Shown here piece by piece: positions 12,144 to 25,290 of a stretch of DNA of 64,000 nucleotides (positions are counted from its first letter, which is position 1; each line of letters opens with the position of its first letter). Below the pieces are notes generated by a model, which was given only the letters and a program-made list of their open reading frames with translations, was not told the DNA's origin and did not search any database. This DNA comes from Allacma fusca (taxonomy: Eukaryota > Arthropoda > Collembola > Symphypleona > Sminthuridae). Made by a program: the position numbers and the translations under genes. The stretch spans positions 44,929,632 through 44,993,631 of the forward strand of contig OX359246.1 of NCBI GenBank assembly GCA_947179485.1, read 5' to 3'.

Positions 12144-14145
12144 TTAATTATCTGGATCAATATTAGGGTTATCGTAATCGAGCAAAGGTGGCGGGTTGGA
12201 AGAGCTGTATACTCCGACCGGCATGAAGGGATTTACAGGTGGCTGAGACCAGTTGTCATGTTGTACGTAATACTGGTTGCTCTCCAGCATGGGTGAAAAT
12301 GCTGTCTGGAGACCCACATCTGTTTGAACATAACGCCAATTAGTCATACTTCCAAAAGCATGTACCTTTTATAGAATTTCAATTACTACCTGTAAATTAC
12401 TGTCTATAAAAATAAAGTAACAGCAAATCTAATTCTCACCGGTGGTGGCAGATCCGTTCCTCATGTACAAGCTTTCAGGACTCTCCATTCCCATAGTAGG
12501 ACTATGTGATAGATTCACGCCCCCTGGGCCGGATTTGTTGATTTTCTCAATCTTCCTAAACTTGGCACGGCGATTTTGGAACCAAACTTGCACTCTGGCC
12601 TCGCTTAGTTCAATCCGAAGGGCCAGCTCCTCCCTAAAGAAGACATCCGGGTAGTGTGTCCGAGAGAAAGCCTTTTCCATTTCGTCCAGCTGGTAAGAAG
12701 TGAAAGTTGTTCGGTAACGACGCTGTTTTCTCTTCCGTAAAGAATCATCAGATGAAGGAATTTTCATCCCACAGCCAATTCCGGACCGGTCATTTGATGC
12801 AGAGTATTCTAAACCAAATACGAATACAATTTAAATGAAGTATTTCAAGGTCAACTCTTGGAGCTTAAAATGTTTAACACCACCGAAGATTATAAATTCT
12901 TATAAAATTCATTGATGCACGTGCATGTATATTTGAAGAAAGTATTCTAATTCAAAAGTGTTCAAGGAATAATTTCGTCCAAAAGTTGTTTCTCCCTCAC
13001 CTTAGATGGTCGATCTTTCTAAAAACTGTAGAAATAAATTTGTTTTTTTCTTTTGTAAAATGTTTTTGACCTCACAATTGAGTAGCTATCAAACATATTT
13101 GGTCCAACTGCTGTTTGCAATAAGTTTCTGCCTTGAAAGTTTTTTAAAAGCACTAGAATTTATCATATCACCGGGAAGAAATTCATAAATCCAATTTTAA
13201 AATTTGACTTTTTGTAAAAATTTGCTAAAGGTTTAAAAAATGTAACTTTAAATGTGTAGATTTTGAGTCCCTGTTGTATCTATAACTAAAGTCCCCCCGC
13301 AATTACGATACAGACACAAATACAGTAATTATGAAGAAATATTAAGAAACTACAAATACATCATCTCAGAGCCCCTGTATTAATTCAGAATATATCTCGG
13401 AATTCCTGTTGGATAAAAATAATTGTAGACACACATATTATTAATACATGACGTACGCTTTATAAATTCGGTAAAGTACACACTTTCTTAGAAAGAACAC
13501 ATTGTACACCTACATGGATATGTATAAATGTACCCCAAACAGTATTCTGTGTAATTGCCTACTTTGAAGAGTAACGAAGTGAGAAGGAAATGATCCCGAA
13601 GCACTTATTGAATTAGTGAGCTGAAAGAGGAGAAACAAAAAGTCATTGAAAATTGAATTACAATCAAGGGTGTGTAAATAAAGCTCACTAATGAAATAAT
13701 TAAATTTCGGCTGGGGAAGTGTAATAATGCATATAGGGGCACAAGGGAATCACAAGTAACATCATGTACAGACCTGATTTCCCATGGAAAGGGAGAGGTA
13801 GAATAACAAGAGGAGGCAATTTAATAATCTTCGGCTCTTAAATTAAATTAAGTTTAATTAGATTTATGAATTAATGATAAATTAAATTGAATTCTTACGG
13901 AGGGAGTCATTATGGCTCGGAGAGTTGCTATTCCCGGAGAGTGCGTTCGACTCTGGTGACTGACTCTTGGTGGACAGTGGACGGTCCCCAGGGTTGTAGC
14001 CGGAGATATGACTCAGGTCAAAGAGTTGATCCTGACTCGGGTCCGTCGCCGGTTTGAACAAAATCCCGTCAATGGTATAACACCCTTTGGAGGATGTGGA
14101 TGAAGATGTCGGGTTATTGTTACTTCCTGGAGCGGACATTTTCAT
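12144..14145 (-). CDS. paired-like (Q50) homeobox transcription factor, three exons
   Basis: Exons on the minus strand are 13899-14145, 12440-12808 and 12144-12319, giving 263 residues; both introns are phase 1 and the joins restore frame. Exon 1 carries an octapeptide/eh1-like YTIDGIL, a Groucho-type repression motif found in several Pax and paired-like proteins. The homeodomain (about residues 111-170) starts [20 protein letters not shown], contains [18 protein letters not shown] and ends in the recognition helix [17 protein letters not shown]. Gln at position 50 (WFQNRR) marks the paired-like Q50 class; no paired domain is present. [13 protein letters not shown] resembles the aristaless/Arx/Pph13 branch, but Phe replaces the usual Trp at homeodomain position 56. 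The tail has no OAR motif that I recognise. The likely role is a sequence-specific developmental regulator. The orthologue cannot be named safely. Confidence 0.9.
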
Positions 14146-15484
14146 TGAATCCCATCAGATTGAATTCCCCGTGACAAATAAAATGCAAATGCGGGGAAAA
14201 TTGTTCATTTCTCCTTCAAAAATACAGTTTCATCATATACATGGTTCACATATTACATGTGCCGTTGAGTTCCAGCAAAGTTGAGTAGAAAGCTCAGGCT
14301 ACAATTCTTATAATTCATTCGTTTTCATTACACTCGGGATGGATGGTGCCTTTCCCCGGAAACCTTACAGGGATCATAATTTTACTATAAAAAACACGAA
14401 ATACACATGTATCGAGCATACTTTCCCATATCTGCGTTCTAGTATGTGAGGACTTGTAACGGTGGCTTCAGTACACCGTAAAAAAGCTAATGTAGGAAGG
14501 TTAATTGGATGTAGATTTTTCCATTTGTTGCCACACATTAAAAGTGAAGTGTGCATGTCTTCCTCATATGCCGTACGGTACATACATAGTAGCCTGTGTG
14601 GTTGTGACATTCCATATCCTTTGTTCCTTTTCTATTTCAGAAGCTTATTTAGACCTTCGGATGAAGCCACATTCCCTTCTTACCTATTTTCTATGTATGT
14701 ATCTATTATTCTCAAAATTATTCAATTTGTAGTACAAGTGGTGCAGTCGATGGAAGCCTTAGAGTTGAGGTAATTATATTTTTGTTCACTTTACTTTCTG
14801 CCAGCTGGGGTAGGGAACCCTAGACTAAAGCTCACCTTCACCGGGGCTTTGAGCTTCATAGAGAATACATACATAAGTATGTATGGGAGGAAATACTTTT
14901 ACAGTAGTAGCTTTTTCTTCATCAAGTTCCATGGTTGTGCCCTGTTGAATACATTCACTGTATAAAATCTCTGAGTCTAGAAACTGCATTGCTTTCCCCT
15001 GTCCCCAGTGAATTTCTGTATGCATTTGTAGGTATACAAACACATGTACAAACACTGGTACATAATTACCAGAAGCAATGTAGTAGTCATTATGACTTGT
15101 AATAATGAAGCAATATATCGGTAAGAAAAATGGATACGTGTTTTTACAGATGAATATATTCCCATAAAACTTTCACCTAAAACCATTGCTTCATACTTTT
15201 CGTAAAAACTTACGAAGTAACCAATTATGAATGCTTTAAATTTGAAAGGAATCTATATGTGAAGAACATACTATTGTTTCATTAAATTATCATTGTATTA
15301 TTTTGTGTATAAGGTAATAATAATAACTACTTTAACATTTGTTTTAATGGTTACGAATTAAATAGAATTTATTGGATAAAAACCGAATTTTAATTTATAG
15401 TTGTAACAAATAGCAAATGAGTACTTTTCTGTAGGATCGTGTTAATCACATATTTTTATGACTACGTGAATGCAATGAATAATA

Positions 15485-15636
15485 TGATTTGCTGAGGGAA
15501 AATACATTGCGTAAGAGAAAGAAGCGAAATAGTTTACATTCGGTTTTACTAAAAGCAAAATGGTCTGCTTGCATATGTACACCATTTTACTTTTAATCGA
15601 AAATGCATCTAGACCCTTTTGCCTCTTCACTGATGA
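15485..15636. mobile_element. degraded foldback MITE
   Basis: The left end (TTGCTGAGGGAAAATACATT) and right end (TTTTGCCTCTTCACTGATGA, followed by TA) resemble the terminal repeats of the intact foldback element at 21704-22039. The internal word AAAAGCAAAATGGTCT is also shared. Confidence 0.5.
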
Positions 15637-16990
15637 TATATTATGAATACGTATCTACCCAATTGTATGAGTTTTTATATAATTACGTACAACGTATGTG
15701 TATGACCACACCGAAGTAGTAATAATTTCATCAACTCACTGACTGAGGTGTCATTGCTTCTTTAGCTTCATGGAAACATTTCTATAGGAATGGGAAACAT
15801 GAAAGTATATAATACATAGTTATATTTCCAGGTAGATACGTGAATTGCTATTAATAAAATACATAGAGTAATAAATACAGGAGCTATTACATACTTGGGT
15901 TCATTGATATTCCGAAGTAAAGGAACTATAATGAATATTAATCTCAAATCACTATACCTATAATTTTTGCTACTAAATCATGAGAATCTGTAGTAAAGAA
16001 ACCCATGAAAGAAATAATTAGTGAGAACTATACATGATATAATTTAATAAATGAATGAAAATTGTCTCAAGTCAAAAGAAGTACCACCCACGAAAAGCAA
16101 TTGTGATTGTACACAACTACCCTTAACACATTTCAGGTAATAAATCCCCACCTCAGATTTTGAAGTCCTGAAAATCTTTCTGAAAATAAGAGAAGGGTAT
16201 ATTCCATAAAGTGGCATGTGAGACAATATCAATGTACATGGGTAAGAGACATCAACGTTTCGGAGATATATATAGAAATAATTATTGTGGATTTTTAATG
16301 AGAAGAAAAGAATAACAATAATTAACAGTATGTACATGTCAACAATGACTGCCTCAATAAAGAATTTCCCACAATTGATAATTTGTTTTAAATCAACTGA
16401 CCTTTAAACAAAGCCTCACTTCTTTTTTTCTAGTCCCAGTCCTATGAGTGACTCAGACAAGACCCATCGTAAGATTAACAACTTAAGAATTTATATGATG
16501 AGAAGTTTCAAACTGGTTCAACAAGGTGTGACCGGATAAAAGGAGAAAATGAATTTTTCCCTGTTTAGTATTTCTTCCCAATTAGCAGTACATGTATTTT
16601 AGCTACATTCCCATACTCATTATACACCCAGCTCCTCGAGTACTTGTAAAAATCATCTCTGTATGGGAAGCTATGACTAGTACAATGAACTATATGTGAG
16701 TATTGAAGTTAAATCAAGATTTTTCACGCAATTAACCATAACCCCCGACATTGACCATTACGTTTTAAAGGTTCACCTTTGTGGAAGAACCATTCAGTAG
16801 TAGACATGTAGCTGTTCGCTTCCCATATAGGATCTCTGGCTTGCAAATATAATAATTACCCCTAAGTAGAGTAAAATTCATGACAAATACGTAAGTACTA
16901 TAATAAGTACACATAACAAATCCGTGTAGTTATCATTTATCTTTGTGTATTCAGACTTCGGGCATAAGAATTACAATATTATCGCGATGG

Positions 16991-17010
16991 TAGTGTGTGT
17001 GTGTGTGTGT
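16991..17010. repeat. (TG)n microsatellite
   Basis: A short uninterrupted run of alternating G and T follows GGTAG and precedes CAGGAATC. Confidence 0.8.
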
Positions 17011-17536
17011 CAGGAATCTGAGCACGCATTTTTATAACAAGTAAATCCTCAAGGGGAGAACAACTTGTATTTTGATGCCCATATTCAGAGGCAAGTCTTT
17101 TGCGGGCGCGACTGTCAAAGATTGGGAGCATCTGCTTAGGTGCAATGAACTCTTAGTGTAAACATCTTTTTCGGCCCGTGTAGGATAAAATTTTGTTCTA
17201 AACACACGTGTGTATATATATTTATGTAACTACATATGTGTAGGGAGAACAAGTAGGGTTAGATTGTCTTTTGTACTTAAATTATCCTACAATTGCAATT
17301 GCATGAGGTGGAATACCTCACAATTAGCTCCTTGCTTTGCGTTCGAGACGGTGAAACAATAATAATAATAGGGGCATTAGAATCCCTATCATTAGTTTGC
17401 GTGGATGGAATACATGACATGAAGCTAGTTAAACGCGAGCTTTCCACAACTCTAGCAGTCTGTCATTGTCAGGGACTAAACAACAAGTTAATTGTGTAGC
17501 CGCATTGAGAGACGTCAGGTTGCTGTAGTGGTGCTA

Positions 17537-19764
17537 ATGGCGGATGAAAAAAATACACTGGAGGTCACGCACATGCAAACAGGGGTCATACAGGTATAAT
17601 ATATTATTATCTTCCATGACAAAATATTTGAAGGATGGAAGATTGTATTTATTTAATCTCTGTTTTTTCCCCTTTCAGTCCTACTTGGAGCCTGAAAATA
17701 CAGATTTAGGAGGATTTTCTGAAGAAACTCTATTAAACCCATTGGTAGGGAGTTTCACAATTCTTTTGGGATTCCCAACAGGGTATACATATAGTTTGGG
17801 GAAATTGGGACTTAATTTGTTTTGATGACATTTTAGATCCTAAAGAAGATCCTCTTATATCTCCCCATATCGGACCTCTTCATTACGTCCGTGGTTTGCC
17901 GTCACTGGAATATTTTCTCCAGGGAGATTCTCCGGGAGAGGAAAGTTTTGGCAAGAATTGAAAGTGAACATCCTTGCACTAGTCTCAGAGAATTGATTGC
18001 GTTGCTGGCCCATTCGGAAAATGTTCCTTTTAGTGGGCTGTCAATTGAGACTCCGTGGTGGGGTCCACATCATAGTCAGTTCTGCTTTGATGAGGACATC
18101 CTGCCCCACTATGTAGCAGAGACCCTGTCAAAAATCAATGTGAAGTATTTATCCATCAGTATTTCCCAGTATTTCAAATGTGTTTCCGTAGATTTTATTT
18201 GCAAGATTGTCCAGGCGTGCTCTCGTCAGCTGGAAGAGCTACACTTGCACTTTGTCACCTTTGATCACAAATTCTCGGAAATATTGAGGATTGAGCCTAG
18301 GATCTTGTGGCTGCCCAATGTTAAAATCCTCGGATTGACAACTTTCAAGGATCAAGAGACGGAGAATTTGAGGAGGAATACTGTCACGGAGTTGATTAAA
18401 GCCACACCCAAAATCCAAGAGTTTGACATCCTCATCTATCCTAGCTTCCTGGAATTTATTCCGGGGACTGCCATCCCAGCTGTAAAACATTTCTGCTTTA
18501 GACCCAATCTTGCCACGTTAGGGTCAGTCCTGGAGTTTGCACAACGGGGACCGATACTAAAGTCGTTGAAATTCGGAACTGTTCTTGATGAAGAACTTAA
18601 TGACGAGATATACTCACCACCTCGCATGGAACAAATAGGTCAAATTTTAAGATTGCTCCTGAAGAGCGGCCGAGACAGTTTGAACATGTTTGCGACGGAC
18701 CATTTAAATCTTATTTTAATGACGAGCTCCTTCCGCAACCTGAGGTTCAGCAATGTTGAGAAATTAATTTTAAGGTACGGACGATTTATAGATAACATTG
18801 AAGGTTATCCAACGTTACTCAAGTTGGATTGGGCAATGCATTTCCCAAACTTGAAGGAGGTTTGCATTACTGACTCAAAATTGGACTGTCGGTGTCGGAG
18901 TCGGTACATCAAGGATCACTTCCGACAATTCCCAGGGCAATATTCCTGTGTGACGGTGACCAAATTAACCTTAGTCTCTTCGGAGCTAATTCGAGATGCA
19001 AGGCAACTCCCAATGTTCAGAGACTTGTTCCCAAATGTCAAAATATTTTCTTTCCAAGAAAGTTTCTATATCAATTTGTTAATGTCATTGTGGACGACTT
19101 GGCCAGATTTGGAAGAAATAGTTGTCCAGCTGGGTGAGCCTTACGTTCGCAATTTTGATTCCATTATTGTCGGTATTTCGGAGGAAGAAGTGAAACATTT
19201 ACTTGAGCAGGATTTAGACCTGGAACTCCTCCAGGTAGTTCCAACAAGACCCAGCCTTCAAAATTTAACCAGTAATATTTCTAATTCATTGATACATAAT
19301 AAATGAATAGGAGTGAATTCGGAGAACTAGTCGTGATGACAAATATTTATTTATTTCAGAACTCAAAAAGCTAACCGTCATATTAAGCCCCCATTCGAAA
19401 TCCAAATGCAATCAGTTGAGGTCAAAGAATCGTTCTGGAATCTCTCTCACCCGCCTGTCAGGTCTTTGCGGGTTCTCTCGTCTACCGGAATTACAAGTGG
19501 AAATCCACAGAGATTTATGCTCAGAAAATTGCCGTAAGTGCTTCTAATATTACATTTTTCAAAAAAAAAATTATCCTCGGGGTTCGTACTTGTATTTATT
19601 CATTAATATTTACCTATGACATTTTTACATGAAACCTGAACTATGGGTTGTGTTGATATACCTAATTATGTAAGTTGTATGTATCAACAGAGTTCGAAAT
19701 CAGGGATCTGGAACAGTTTGTCAACTTCCAGAATCGCCGGGAGTCCTGCCGACCAGTGGCGTGA
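17537..19764 (+). CDS. F-box protein with long leucine-rich-like C-terminal domain, five exons
   Basis: Exons are 17537-17593, 17679-17744, 17837-19271, 19360-19533 and 19691-19764; the 601-residue frame closes exactly. The start MADEKNTLEV is the first ATG in frame. An F-box spans about residues 34-70, ending in ILLYLPISDLFITSVVCRHW. A long region of irregular Leu-rich repeats follows. The end is Cys-containing: FSRLPELQVEIHRDLCSENC followed by a short exon. F-box proteins of this layout recruit substrates to SCF ubiquitin ligases; the target is unknown. The last two exons are supported by the second F-box gene (61920-63835), which has the same splice positions and a related LAFSRMPQLRVKI motif. 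Its 3' end is inside the tandem duplication, and a scrap is repeated at about 29424. Confidence 0.85.
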
Positions 19765-21266
19765 AGGTTCGGGAAAGAACAACAAAACTTTAATGGTATT
19801 TGTTACTTAGTGGGATTTTATAAGGAATGATTTATTAATTTTATAATTTAATGCAAATTTTTTTAAAAAGTGCTATTTCAGGGATGCTACCATACATGAT
19901 GGTGCTGTAGTGTTAGTCAAATTGTATTACAAATAATTACTTACAATGAGCTAGTATTGCTAGTAGTTCAGTTTTAACCTGTGATTTTAACATGCAAGTC
20001 CTATGGTGATTTATTGTAAATGCTGGTGTTGGTAACTGTGAATTAAAGTTTGATAATTTGCACAAGGTACGGAAAGTGTTTTGTTATAAATCTTCTATAT
20101 AAAGATACTACGCATAAAATGCATTGATTTAATTCATTTAATCATAAAATAAATATGGGACACAATATCATTTTATTCTCGCTTGACATAAATCCCTTCA
20201 AAAGAAATATCAACGTGTATGTGCATGTAATGCACAACGTATCTGTTTGCTTGATGTGATGTGTACACAGCTAAACATCGATAACAGCAAAAACACAACA
20301 ACAACAACAAATTTCTTTAAAGCCTCAGATTCACCTATAAAATTATTATAACTAATTACGCTCATGCACAACAACTCCATGGAATTTGATTTGATATCTT
20401 ACGTGATTTCATAGAAGGTACACTTTCAAGCAACTCGCTTGAATTGAAAAATAACTTGACATTACCTACGGGATAAAATGATTGAGAATATTGATAAAAT
20501 TTCAAATTACTACAATTCCTGGGATGACCTGTTGAATATTTCCAATTCTTGAGGAGAATTTCCTTGCTGATGGTTTAAAAATAAAGCATTGGCCAAACTC
20601 AGGTGTATTTTCACGGAGCAAAGTAATGATTTTTCCAGTAAAAAATGTAATCCTAATATTTGTTACCAACATGAATTAAAAAAAAACTTGTCATACCGGC
20701 TTGAAGAAAATGTAACAAAACTTTTGACAAAAACCGACGTCCAAAAATTGATATTTTAGAAATCACCACACGGAAAATTATGAACACTGAAGCTCAAAAC
20801 ATGCAGCATAGTTGTAGGAAATGGGATTTATTTAAAATATTTAATTATTTTTAAATTTGGAATTTGTGAACAAGTCCGAAAATAGTAGAGAACTTAAACA
20901 ATGCTTCCATAAGATGTGATTTATGGATGGTTTGTATTTCTGCTACTACATCACTTCAGAAAAGTCGAAATGAAAAAACAGTACATATTTTTTAGAAAAT
21001 AAAAACCAAATTTGGTCACATCGTTTCATCGCTGTGCTCAAATCACTTCACCTTCCAAATTTCATATCTTATGTATGCGAATAAGTTGAGTACCTGAATT
21101 AAATTGTATGCTGTAAAAATGATTTCCCCAAATGAAGAATAATTTTATGTTGGTGTGATTATTAAGTAAAGAAACTATTCACTCTTTAATATAGCAGATA
21201 CGGTCATTAAAAATACTAAAGTACTGTAATTACAAGTTTTAAAAGTCCTTTTGAATTACATCTGTC
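19765..21266. other. spacer between convergent F-box and UGT-1 genes
   Basis: Non-coding. 19765-20400 has a close copy at 29515-30140. About 0.8 kb (roughly 20405-21230) has no counterpart in unit 2, so it is either an insertion here or a deletion there. No terminal repeats or open frames of note were seen in that extra piece. Confidence 0.5.
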
Positions 21267-23692
21267 CTAATTATTTTTCTTTTTATTTACTGCGAGTTTA
21301 TTTTTATCCTTGCTGTAAAGCAAATATCGAAGAAATCTGAAAATCCTAATTGTGATATAAATTACCAACGCTATTGTTATTAATATCAGGAGGAATGCCA
21401 GACCCCAAAAATGAAGCATCCTCCTCTCCCACCAGTACTGTCCTAAGGCAAGAGGTTTCAACTTTGATGTGCTATTATGGCGTAATGCATACTCCGTCCA
21501 CCAAACAGCCTTATCCACTGGAGACATTGGTCGATCTTTAAAGTCCCTGGATAAATCTTTCACTTTGCTAGAATATCTGGAGAATAATAGATTAATATGC
21601 GACTTTTCCCCCCATTACATGATAATATAGTGGTCATAAGTCTCAGCACGAAAGCCGGGCTATCGTGCTAAGATTTAAGAGCTAAAGTGTATCTAACTGC
21701 ATATCGTCGCTGAAGAGGCAAAATGGAATACATGCATTTTGGATTAAAATCAAAATGGTCTACATGCAGTTTTACTAAATGCAAAATGGAATAGATGCAT
21801 CAAGTTTTAAAAGCAAAATGGAATAAGTGCAATTTCGTCTAAAAGCAAAATGGTCTACATACATTATGAAAGTATACACGCATGTAGACCATTTTGCTTT
21901 TAGTGAAAACTGCATGTACTTCATTTTGCTTTCAGGAAAGCTTGCAACTATTCCGTTTTGCCTTTAAGGAAAAAGGCATGTAGACCATTTTGCTTCTATT
22001 CGAAATTGCACTTAGTCCATTTTGCCTCTTCAGCGACGATATGCAACTGTCAATGAGCATTTAATATTCTGCGTACTTATCTGTATACACGAGTTCCTGA
22101 ATGGCGTCTCTCAAACTTATCTCGGTAAGCTCTGAAGGTTCCAAATGTATGCCGATGCCATTGTAATTAGCCAGCCTGGCATTTATGGGCTGGTCTCCAA
22201 AAAATGGTATCACAATAACCGGTACTGCATGAAATATGGAATGCTGAAAGCTCATCAAGCCACCGTGGGTAATGAAGCCTTTGCAACGTCGATGAGCTGT
22301 ATAGTAAATGTTTCCCACGTCATAAATCACAAAGCCAGGCAAATATTTATATAGTATGTATCTCCACCTGACATATCAATAACGTCAGCGCATGTATAGA
22401 ATTGTGTGACGTTTGTGAAAACTCTGAAAATAAATGGTAACAGCAGTTATTTATATAAAAACTTGCCTAGAACATCCTGTTGAGGGAACCATTTGTGGAA
22501 GAAGATATTCTTTAAATGGGAAATCTCTGGCAGATCTCCTTCCCACTTCCATAGGAACTTCAGCCTGGGAAAATGTTTAAACGCTTGAAAAAAGTTTTGT
22601 ACGAACTCCGATGGCGCTGTCGAAACTTGAGCGTAAGAACCGAAACTAACGTAAACGAAGCCTTCAAACTCAGGATCATCAATTGCAGTTTTGATACTCT
22701 AAAATTTTCGTAATAATTTTTACCTTGAGTGTTTTAAAAATAATAGTTTGCAATTATAAGTTGCATATTATATAATAGTTGGTCCAAAAAAAATAAACTG
22801 TAGTTTGAATGGGCAAGTTGCACATTATGTATATAATAATTAGTTGAAAAAAAATAAACTTTACCCCATTTTCCAACCCCTGAGACTCCTTGCAATGAAT
22901 CCCCCCATTGGGAATAACGAAAGGTGGCAAAGATCGAGCAATCTCATACGAAAAATGAGTATTAAGGAGCATCAGAGAAGTCTGTCTCTCCAAGTCCACT
23001 AAAGAGGGCATATCATCTAATTTCATCTCTTGCCTTATAAAGTTTTCATACCTAGGGACTATAATGCTCATTTTTGCGTAAAACCACAGAAGTGACTGTT
23101 TTTCGTTTTGAAAGGAGTCTGGGATAATCGGGTGTTCTTCGGCCACCAGAGTTCCGGAAGAATCCGCGGGCCAGCCATAAGTGTCTGCATCGAAGCCCAA
23201 AACGGTGTGTGGTGAGAATATAATGGATTTTGCTTTAAAAATATGTACCAGGGGAAGTCCACACTCCTTTGCGACGGAATCCAGAATCAGCAAATGGAAG
23301 TGGGATTTTGTAATCCAATCCTTGAACTCCGAACTTTCATAATACTTGCGACAAATTTGGAATTGACCCTCAAATAGGAAACCGGTCTGGAGAAAGTAGT
23401 CGTTGTATTTGCTCTCTATCCTACTTTGTATGGCAATAACACTCCCAGAGTTCAAATCGTCTTGAGCAGCTCGAACTGCTTCTGGACAGTAATAAGTGAT
23501 GTTCGGATGTTTATATGAGGGATTCATGGGTGTCAGAATGGTCACTTCATGTCCACCGTCTGACAGCTTATGGGCCAGAGGCTCCATTGCAACCAAATGA
23601 CTGTGACTCGCGAAGCCATTAAAAAACAGGATCCTTTCGGAGGAACATGAAGTTACGAGGAATATAAACCCCACAATTATTAGCTTCACCAT
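21267..23692 (-). CDS. UDP-glycosyltransferase (UGT-1), four exons
   Basis: Exons are 22865-23692, 22467-22698, 22077-22296 and 21267-21576 (minus), 529 residues. An N-terminal signal peptide (about residues 1-18) is followed by ILFFNGFASHSHLVAMEPLA, whose His (about residue 30 or 32) occupies the usual catalytic position. The donor-binding half has FVYVSFGSYAQ, FFHKWFPQQDVLAH and the signature FITHGG...FFGDQ. A C-terminal membrane anchor (WGLAFLLILITIALVIYITI) and a Lys-rich tail place it in the ER membrane facing the lumen. UGTs of this type conjugate small lipophilic compounds with a sugar from a UDP-sugar. The signature reads GGLMSFQHSIFHAVP, where the usual Glu is His. Intron 2 starts with GC, not GT; this is the only join that gives the conserved QQDVLAH. 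Intron 3 contains a foldback transposon. Close paralogue: UGT-2. Confidence 0.93.
21704..22039. mobile_element. foldback MITE in UGT-1 intron 3
   Basis: 336 bp with near-perfect terminal inverted repeats: TCGTCGCTGAAGAGGCAAAA at the left and its complement TTTTGCCTCTTCAGCGACGA at the right, flanked by TA. The interior repeats a word close to AAAGCAAAATGGTCTACATG in both orientations. The same intron of UGT-2 (about 30517-30667) lacks the element, giving an empty site GCATATGTACTG. TA flanks suggest mobilisation by a Tc1/mariner-type transposase, which is inference. Confidence 0.85.
22461..22466 (-). other. GC splice donor of UGT-1 intron 2
   Basis: The exon ends GATGTTCTAG and the intron begins GCAAGT. 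Joining to the acceptor TATACAG before CTCATCG restores QQDVLAHRRCKGF in frame. The paralogue keeps the same GC dinucleotide (GCAAGA, 31057-31062). Confidence 0.75.
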
Positions 23693-25290
23693 TTTGTAAC
23701 TTCTCCAGCTCCAAAAGAATACTAATGGGAAAATGGAAACATTACTTTACAGGTAGTAAGGTGAAAATTAAAGCCAGTGTTGGAAGGGTTAGAAAAGTTG
23801 GGCCGCCGCAGCTTCCTCACAAGGGTAACTTCTTTCTGTAATAGCGATTTTTCTTAGATCCATCTGAAGATACCTGCTGTTATATGGAGTAATAGTGTTA
23901 ACAATATTGAACTCATTGTTAACTTTTGGTAATCACTGTCAGCTACGTGTGTTGCAATGAGTATTACAGGCAAGTACGGTAGTGAGAATGTGCTGGAAAA
24001 ATATTTTTAATCTTATTTGTACAAAGACGGGGTCTATAATTGCGTGAATAATTCTTAGTGTGGATTCAGGGAAAAAACAGGCGAAATATGTATATGAAAG
24101 CATATAATTATTAAACATATTTTACATACATTGGTTGATGATTTCAATTGTTTGTTTCCAAGTTTGAAGGAAGATTTCGATCAATCTGGGGGGAGTGTAT
24201 GATTAACTTGAGACAAGCAAACTTGTTTTCTTGCCATGACAAATGGTCTCACGGTCATACAGTCAACTATCGCTATAAGGGACTAGAAAATGTTGTTACT
24301 TGTACACATTATAAGTTGCATGCATAGTCTTAAGCATTGCGTATAGATGAGAGTTGTGAATGGATGTTCCCATATTGTCTCTTCTATCACTCACCCCTAG
24401 GGAGAGAGCACTATACATATAGTTGTTGTACGTGTAAAGTCAGATGATGTTAATCAATCGTAATTAATAGAAGGGGGTTTAATTTGCTACTTCATGTCCA
24501 TCTTTTTGACAACCAGTAATCATGGCAAAGTCCGTTTTGATTCTCTTATTAACTGTTAAAAATCACCATTTCTTAATGGTATTATAGGTACATGCAGATG
24601 AGCGTGTATGTATGTACCTTGCGACTGATACCAAGGACAAACGAAGGATTACACTCAATTAACTCTCTGTGGGATTGTTCTCTAGAAAACCTGATTTTTC
24701 ACCAGCCTCCTATTAATTTTTGAGACACTTACAATCCCGACAAATTGTATGAGTTCCTAGTTCCCTATTCCCCGTTTCCTTGTTGGCCCCGGTACGTCGG
24801 TTCCTGATCGTGGACCAATTTGGCTCGATGTTTTCCCGACTGACCCTTAAATTAGCAATTTTTCGAATTCCAAATATTCCGACCTACAGAAATCCAACAT
24901 CCCGTGCAATGGTAAGCTATTCCGGTATTCCGTTGATTAATTAGTACACAGTAGTCAGTCAACTTTTTTCAGATACTCTTAGAAATGAACTGACTGCGTT
25001 ATTGACATATCCACATTTTTGAGGAACACCCTTTTTGAGGAATAATTTTATTAGCAATGCATAATTTATTATAACACACGACAAAAAGGATATATGGTAG
25101 AAACCCATGCTAATAGACATATGGTAGAAACCCATGCTAATAGACATATGGAAGAGACCCATCCTAACAATGATCATAGTAAAGACCTATACCCTAGCAC
25201 AGGTCTATAATAACAATCAGCACAGGCATTTACCATTTACATTAGCGTAGGTTTCGACCATGTACGCATTTACTGGTATCTTTTAGTGCA
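23693..25290. other. spacer between UGT-1 and the ionotropic receptor
   Basis: Non-coding, matched piecewise by unit 2 (32236-37960). It includes the UGT-1 promoter side, the empty site for the hAT-like insertion (GCATATAATTATTAAACAT near 24098), the empty site for the 175-bp MITE (ACACTCAATTAACTCTC near 24650), and a 27-bp tandem repeat at about 25088-25160. Confidence 0.6.
25088..25160. repeat. 27-bp tandem repeat, about three copies
   Basis: Unit ACATATGGTAGAAACCCATG followed by CTAATAG; the third copy is diverged (GGAAGAGACCCATC). Unit 2 has only about two copies at 37767-37812, so the array has changed length since the duplication. Confidence 0.75.

Larger units (their letters stand above)
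14146..17536. other. intergenic stretch, no gene seen
   Basis: About 3.4 kb between the divergently transcribed homeobox gene and the F-box gene, so it should contain both promoters. It holds a foldback-type remnant near 15485-15636 and a short TG dinucleotide run at about 16990-17010. All open frames are short and lack motifs. Confidence 0.5.

Noticed and set aside
24959..25177. Open frame with repeated MGFYHMSIS peptide
   Set aside because: It is a translation of the 27-bp tandem repeat.
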